Of a DNA stretch of 8,211 nt, positions 6,143 through 8,211 are shown in pieces. The DNA lies in contig DAIDJC010000149.1 of assembly GCA_027451565.1 (NCBI GenBank), forward strand, positions 1 through 8,211. The letters are read 5' to 3'. The notes beneath the pieces are model-generated. The model was not told the DNA's origin. It searched no databases and worked only from the letters and a program-made list of their open reading frames with translations. How positions within the stretch are numbered: position 1 is the first letter of the stretch; each line of letters begins with the position of its first letter. The position numbers and the translations under genes are program-made. Source of the stretch: Limisphaerales bacterium (GTDB taxonomy: Bacteria; Verrucomicrobiota; Verrucomicrobiia; Limisphaerales; UBA11358).

Positions 6143-7041
6143 TGAAGCATTTGTTGTCATTGGAAACCCTGCCGCAGGCGGATTTTAAGCAAATCCTGCA
6201 ATCGGCCGGCGAATTCAAAAAGAACCGCGGCAATTCCACCAGGCAGCCGCTGGCAGGACAGACTTGGGCGCTCATCTTTGCCAAGTCCTCCACCCGCACC
6301 CGGGTTTCTTTTGAAACCGGCATACGTGAATTGGGCGGAAATGCGATGTTCCTCAACGCCAATGACCTGCAATTGGGTCGCGGCGAACCCATCCAGGACA
6401 CGGCCAGGGTCCTCGGACGCATGATCCATGGCGCCATCATCCGCACCTATGCCCAGAAGGATGTGGAAACCTTTGCCGCTTTTTCCAAGATACCCACCAT
6501 CAATGCCTTGACCGATGATGAACACCCCTGCCAAATCCTGGCGGACATCATGACTTTTGAGGAAAAAAAGGGGTCCATCTCCGGCAAAGTGGTGGCATTC
6601 ATCGGGGACGGCGCCTGCAATGTTCCCCTGTCTTGGATTTTTGCTGCGGGTAAAATGGGTTTTGAGCTTCGCATAGCCGCACCCACATCGCTCCAGCCGG
6701 GTCAGGACATCCTCCGCCGCGCGGGCGGCAAAATTTCCTGCACCACGGACATTGAAGCCGCCGCCAAAGGCGCCGATCTCCTTTACACCGATGTTTGGGT
6801 CTCCATGGGCAAGGAGGCCGAGGCCAGGGACCGCCTTAAAATCCTCGCCGGTTTTCAGATCAACCGTCGCCTGCTTCAATGCGCGAATCCGGCTGCGATG
6901 GTCATGCATTGCCTGCCGGCTTACCGGGGCAATGAAATTGATGCTGAAACATTTGAGGACCATGCTGATACAATTTTCACCCAGGCTGAAAATCGGCTGC
7001 ATGTCCAAAAGGCCATCCTCAACTGGGCCGTAAGTCCATAG
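6142..7041 (+). CDS. argF: Ornithine carbamoyltransferase (anabolic type)
   Basis: This 299-residue cytoplasmic enzyme, normally a trimer, joins carbamoyl phosphate and ornithine to give citrulline, the sixth arginine step. The carbamoyl-phosphate loop SSTRTRVSFE (49-58) contains STRTR at 50-54; HPCQ is at 128-131; the ornithine-side DVWVSMG is at 217-223; and the catalytic HCLPAYRG is at 256-263 with Cys257. The STRTR loop and the SMG and HCLP motifs point to ornithine carbamoyltransferase and not aspartate carbamoyltransferase. Length and the start MKHLLSLETL match typical OTCs. The usual GDGNNVxxSW segment reads GDGACNVPLSW (155-165), one residue longer, probably a lineage variant. ATG 6142 has no Shine-Dalgarno sequence and is abutted by the ARG-box-like palindrome. 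It begins 149 bases after the glycosylase gene, so it may have its own promoter. Acetylornithine carbamoyltransferase is a less likely alternative, given the standard SMG motif. Confidence 0.95.
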   Translation: MKHLLSLETLPQADFKQILQSAGEFKKNRGNSTRQPLAGQTWALIFAKSSTRTRVSFETGIRELGGNAMFLNANDLQLGRGEPIQDTARVLGRMIHGAIIRTYAQKDVETFAAFSKIPTINALTDDEHPCQILADIMTFEEKKGSISGKVVAFIGDGACNVPLSWIFAAGKMGFELRIAAPTSLQPGQDILRRAGGKISCTTDIEAAAKGADLLYTDVWVSMGKEAEARDRLKILAGFQINRRLLQCANPAAMVMHCLPAYRGNEIDAETFEDHADTIFTQAENRLHVQKAILNWAVSP

Positions 7042-7074
7042 GGCGGTTCTTGGGGACTTTTGGAATCTTGGCCC

Positions 7075-7093
7075 GGGCCAGAAAGCCTGGTCC
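7075..7093 (+). terminator. Possible terminator hairpin after argF
   Basis: GGGCCAG (7075-7081) pairs with CTGGTCC (7087-7093) through one G-U wobble around the loop AAAGC, 33 bases after the argF stop. A perfect 12-base palindrome TGGCCCGGGCCA (7069-7080) overlaps it and offers an alternative fold. No T run follows, so intrinsic termination is doubtful; Rho-dependent release or RNA 3'-end protection is equally possible. Confidence 0.3.
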
Positions 7094-7122
7094 TCCGCTC
7101 GCCGCAGTTTGGTCCCGCCTGA

Positions 7123-7140
7123 AAGCCCGAAATAGGGCTT
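7123..7140 (+). other. Perfect 6-bp inverted repeat upstream of the PEP-CTERM gene promoter
   Basis: AAGCCC (7123-7128) and GGGCTT (7135-7140) flank the six bases GAAATA. The repeat ends 11 bases before the TTGACA promoter element, so it could be a second, weak stop for argF transcripts (the following GATAAATTGA is AT-rich but not a T run) or an operator for the downstream gene. The sequence does not decide between these. Confidence 0.3.
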
Positions 7141-7151
7141 GATAAATTGAG

Positions 7152-7179
7152 TTGACAAGGTGGCTCGTTGATGTACCAT
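7152..7179 (+). promoter_or_regulatory. Sigma70-like promoter of the PEP-CTERM gene
   Basis: A perfect -35 hexamer TTGACA (7152-7157) is followed, after 16 bases, by TACCAT (7174-7179), a 4-of-6 match to the -10 consensus. Transcription would begin near 7186 and give a leader of about 53 bases before the ATG at 7239. The position between the argF-side hairpins and the start of an otherwise isolated gene supports the call. It is the best promoter match I see in the intergenic regions. Confidence 0.5.
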
Positions 7180-7238
7180 GGGTCCGTATTCATTATTACA
7201 GGGGTGATTCAGAACCGTTGGGCATCAAAGCAAACTTT

Positions 7239-7748
7239 ATGAAACCATTTAAAAATCAGTTCAGGTGGATTTTAGGTTTGGCCGCCTCATTGGGATTGGT
7301 CCTGCCAGGCATGGCGCAAATTCAATTTGCTTCGAGCGCCGGTTCCACAAATGGCGCAGCGATGGTTCCGACATTGGGAAAAACCCTGCCGCTCTATGGG
7401 GCTGCATTTTACATGGCTAATAATTTTCCGCAGGCGTCAAGTTTTGCGCAGGGCATGCCACAAATTCCCTTGGGCGGTTCCTCTGGCATTTTGATTGTTC
7501 AGTCTGCTCGAGTTGCCCAATTTTCGGGTAATTCATCGTCCGTAGGTTTGAACGCGTCTGACATCATTGTTCCTCCATCGTTTTTTGGAGTAATACAAGA
7601 TTTGCCGGGTGGAACTCCTGATGTGGTGATGCCCGAAATGCCCGAGATTCCCGAGCCATCTTCATTTGCGGTTGCAGCAGGTGGATTGACGATTTTGATG
7701 TGTGCAATCCCGCTCATTTGCCGTCGTTGTTTCTTCCGCCGGTCTTAG
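7239..7748 (+). CDS. PEP-CTERM sorting-domain protein, unknown function
   Basis: The 169-residue product starts MKPFKNQFRW, a basic n-region, followed by a hydrophobic segment (about 11-23) and a probable signal-peptidase-I site after GMA (24-26). The C-terminus has the three-part PEP-CTERM sorting signal: PEP at 138-140 followed by SS, a hydrophobic helix (about 143-161), and a basic end with RR at 162-163 and 167-168. Such proteins are processed by an exosortase and displayed at or released from the outer surface, often in biofilm or floc-forming Gram-negative bacteria; no exosortase gene is in this window. The mature middle (27-130) is rich in Gly, Ser, Ala and Pro with no recognised domain. 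Just before the signal, PE recurs three times (MPEMPEIPE). The frame extends back to 7152, but that part covers the promoter and lacks a signal peptide start, so ATG 7239 is chosen. It appears monocistronic, and its base composition is visibly more AT-rich than the arginine genes. Confidence 0.82.
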   Translation: MKPFKNQFRWILGLAASLGLVLPGMAQIQFASSAGSTNGAAMVPTLGKTLPLYGAAFYMANNFPQASSFAQGMPQIPLGGSSGILIVQSARVAQFSGNSSSVGLNASDIIVPPSFFGVIQDLPGGTPDVVMPEMPEIPEPSSFAVAAGGLTILMCAIPLICRRCFFRRS

Positions 7749-8012
7749 AGCCTTGCTGAAAGAGGGAAGTGTGCCGCGGCTGGGTATTTTGGACTTGGCG
7801 TGGCGGAGTCGGTTGCGCATTCCGTAGCGGGCTGTAACGACGGCGAGACCACAGCCCATGGGCAAAAGCGCCATCGCGCCTAGCCATACCGGCTTGGCGC
7901 ACGAAAACTGCATCCTTTCGAATTTTCAGACAGGCTATGTAGGGGGGGTGGTGCTGAGCTTTCGGGATGTGAGTTTGTTTTTTCATCGCCCTGACTGTTT
8001 GCGAGTTCCCCT

Positions 8013-8062
8013 CTCCTTGGTCCTCTCCCCACACTCCGTTTGTGAGGCGAGGAGACCAGAGG
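8013..8062. repeat. Imperfect long palindrome (left copy of a CCCCTCTCC-type repeat)
   Basis: The left arm 8013-8034 (part of CCCCTCTCCTTGGTCCTCTC from 8008) can pair with the right arm 8042-8062 (GTGAGGCGAGGAGACCAGAGG) around a 7-base loop TCCGTTT. The stem contains several mismatches and wobbles, but runs such as TTGGTC/GACCAG and CTC/GAG are intact. It looks like a decayed member of a palindromic intergenic repeat family. Followed by the T-rich GGATTTTTTC (8067-8076), it could also serve as a bidirectional transcription end. Confidence 0.5.
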
Positions 8063-8152
8063 CGCTGGATTTTTTCAGTGCTTGGAAATGGAGATCATAC
8101 CCAACGCTCAAAATCGTATATAAACCATCATGGAACCCTCCGCCTCTTATCC

Positions 8153-8183
8153 CCCTCTCCGCCAATGAAATTGGGGGAGAGGG
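8153..8183. repeat. 14-bp inverted repeat (right copy of a CCCCTCTCC-type repeat)
   Basis: CCCTCTCCGCCAAT (8153-8166) and ATTGGGGGAGAGGG (8170-8183) pair over 14 positions with a single G-G mismatch (8161/8175) and a 3-base loop GAA. The motif CCCCTCTCC (8152-8160) is also present at 8008-8016 in the other palindrome, and both right arms run into CCAGAG. This is the strongest hairpin in the window and resembles REP-like intergenic elements. It contains no coding sequence. Confidence 0.65.
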
Positions 8184-8211
8184 CCAGAGCCTGTCGGAAA
8201 AAGACAATGGA

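Larger units (their letters stand above)
7749..8211. other. Gene-free 463-base tail with inverted repeats
   Basis: No credible gene is seen on either strand. The minus-strand frames (up to 106 codons) are low-complexity, Arg/Pro/Ser-rich and cross the inverted repeats, as expected of chance frames. Besides the two palindromic repeats at 8013-8062 and 8153-8183, there is a perfect 7-bp inverted repeat GGGCTGT/ACAGCCC (7829-7835 and 7851-7857, 15-base loop) and a run of T bases near 7975-7981. No tRNA or rRNA signature was recognised. The region has the look of accumulated dispersed intergenic repeats. Confidence 0.6.

Noticed and set aside
6157..7179. 340-codon open frame on the minus strand opposite argF
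   Set aside because: It mirrors the argF reading frame and has no family resemblance; argF has every expected motif.
7152..7238. N-terminal extension of the PEP-CTERM gene to a TTG at 7152
   Set aside because: It would begin in the TTGACA promoter element and bury the signal peptide internally; ATG 7239 gives a normal secreted protein.
7714..8034. 106-codon minus-strand frame in the tail region
   Set aside because: No domain, no ribosome site, atypical composition, and it overlaps the end of the PEP-CTERM gene and an inverted repeat.
8008..8183. CRISPR array
   Set aside because: There are only two related palindromes, of unequal form and about 144 bases apart, with no regular repeat-spacer pattern and no cas genes.
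7983..8207. 74-codon minus-strand frame at the right end
   Set aside because: It is made largely of the two palindromic repeats; such frames in repeats are commonly mistaken for hypothetical proteins.

Overview
The window reads as a chromosomal segment of a moderately GC-rich Gram-negative bacterium, most likely Verrucomicrobiota or a close relative in the PVC group. The basis is the combination of a DUF4450-type glycan-degradation protein, a lipoprotein with a classical lipobox, a secreted protein with a PEP-CTERM sorting tail, and a general lack of Shine-Dalgarno sequences. No ribosomal RNA or other taxonomic marker is present, so this placement is inference. All recognised genes lie on the plus strand.

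Left part (1-2414): the 3' portion of a large DUF4450 / six-hairpin glycosidase-like protein whose start lies outside the window. It ends at a convincing intrinsic terminator (2391-2414). A leader of about 175 bases with short direct repeats separates it from the next gene.

Centre (2590-7041): an arginine-biosynthesis cluster in the order argB (N-acetylglutamate kinase), argD (acetylornithine aminotransferase), a small unknown lipoprotein, an AlkA/MAG-type DNA glycosylase, and argF (ornithine carbamoyltransferase). These supply steps 2, 4 and 6 of ornithine/citrulline synthesis; argC, argA/argJ, argG and argH are not here. The argD-lipoprotein-glycosylase spacings (11 and 6 bases) suggest co-transcription. 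argF follows a 149-base gap and carries a palindrome with ARG-box half-sites (TGAAT/ATTCA) overlapping its start codon. A CUUG-capped inverted repeat ends one base before the preferred argD ATG.

Right part (7042-8211): after argF come hairpin-forming sequences, a sigma70-like promoter (TTGACA-16-TACCAT), and a 169-residue PEP-CTERM protein of unknown function. The last 463 bases hold no credible gene but contain two inverted repeats that share the CCCCTCTCC motif and look like copies of a dispersed intergenic palindrome.

No CRISPR, phage, transposase, toxin-antitoxin or defence genes were seen. I do not find a clear undescribed multi-gene system. The most interesting points are the ARG-box-like site on argF, the hairpin at argD, the DNA-repair gene inside the arginine cluster, and the palindromic repeats at the right end.
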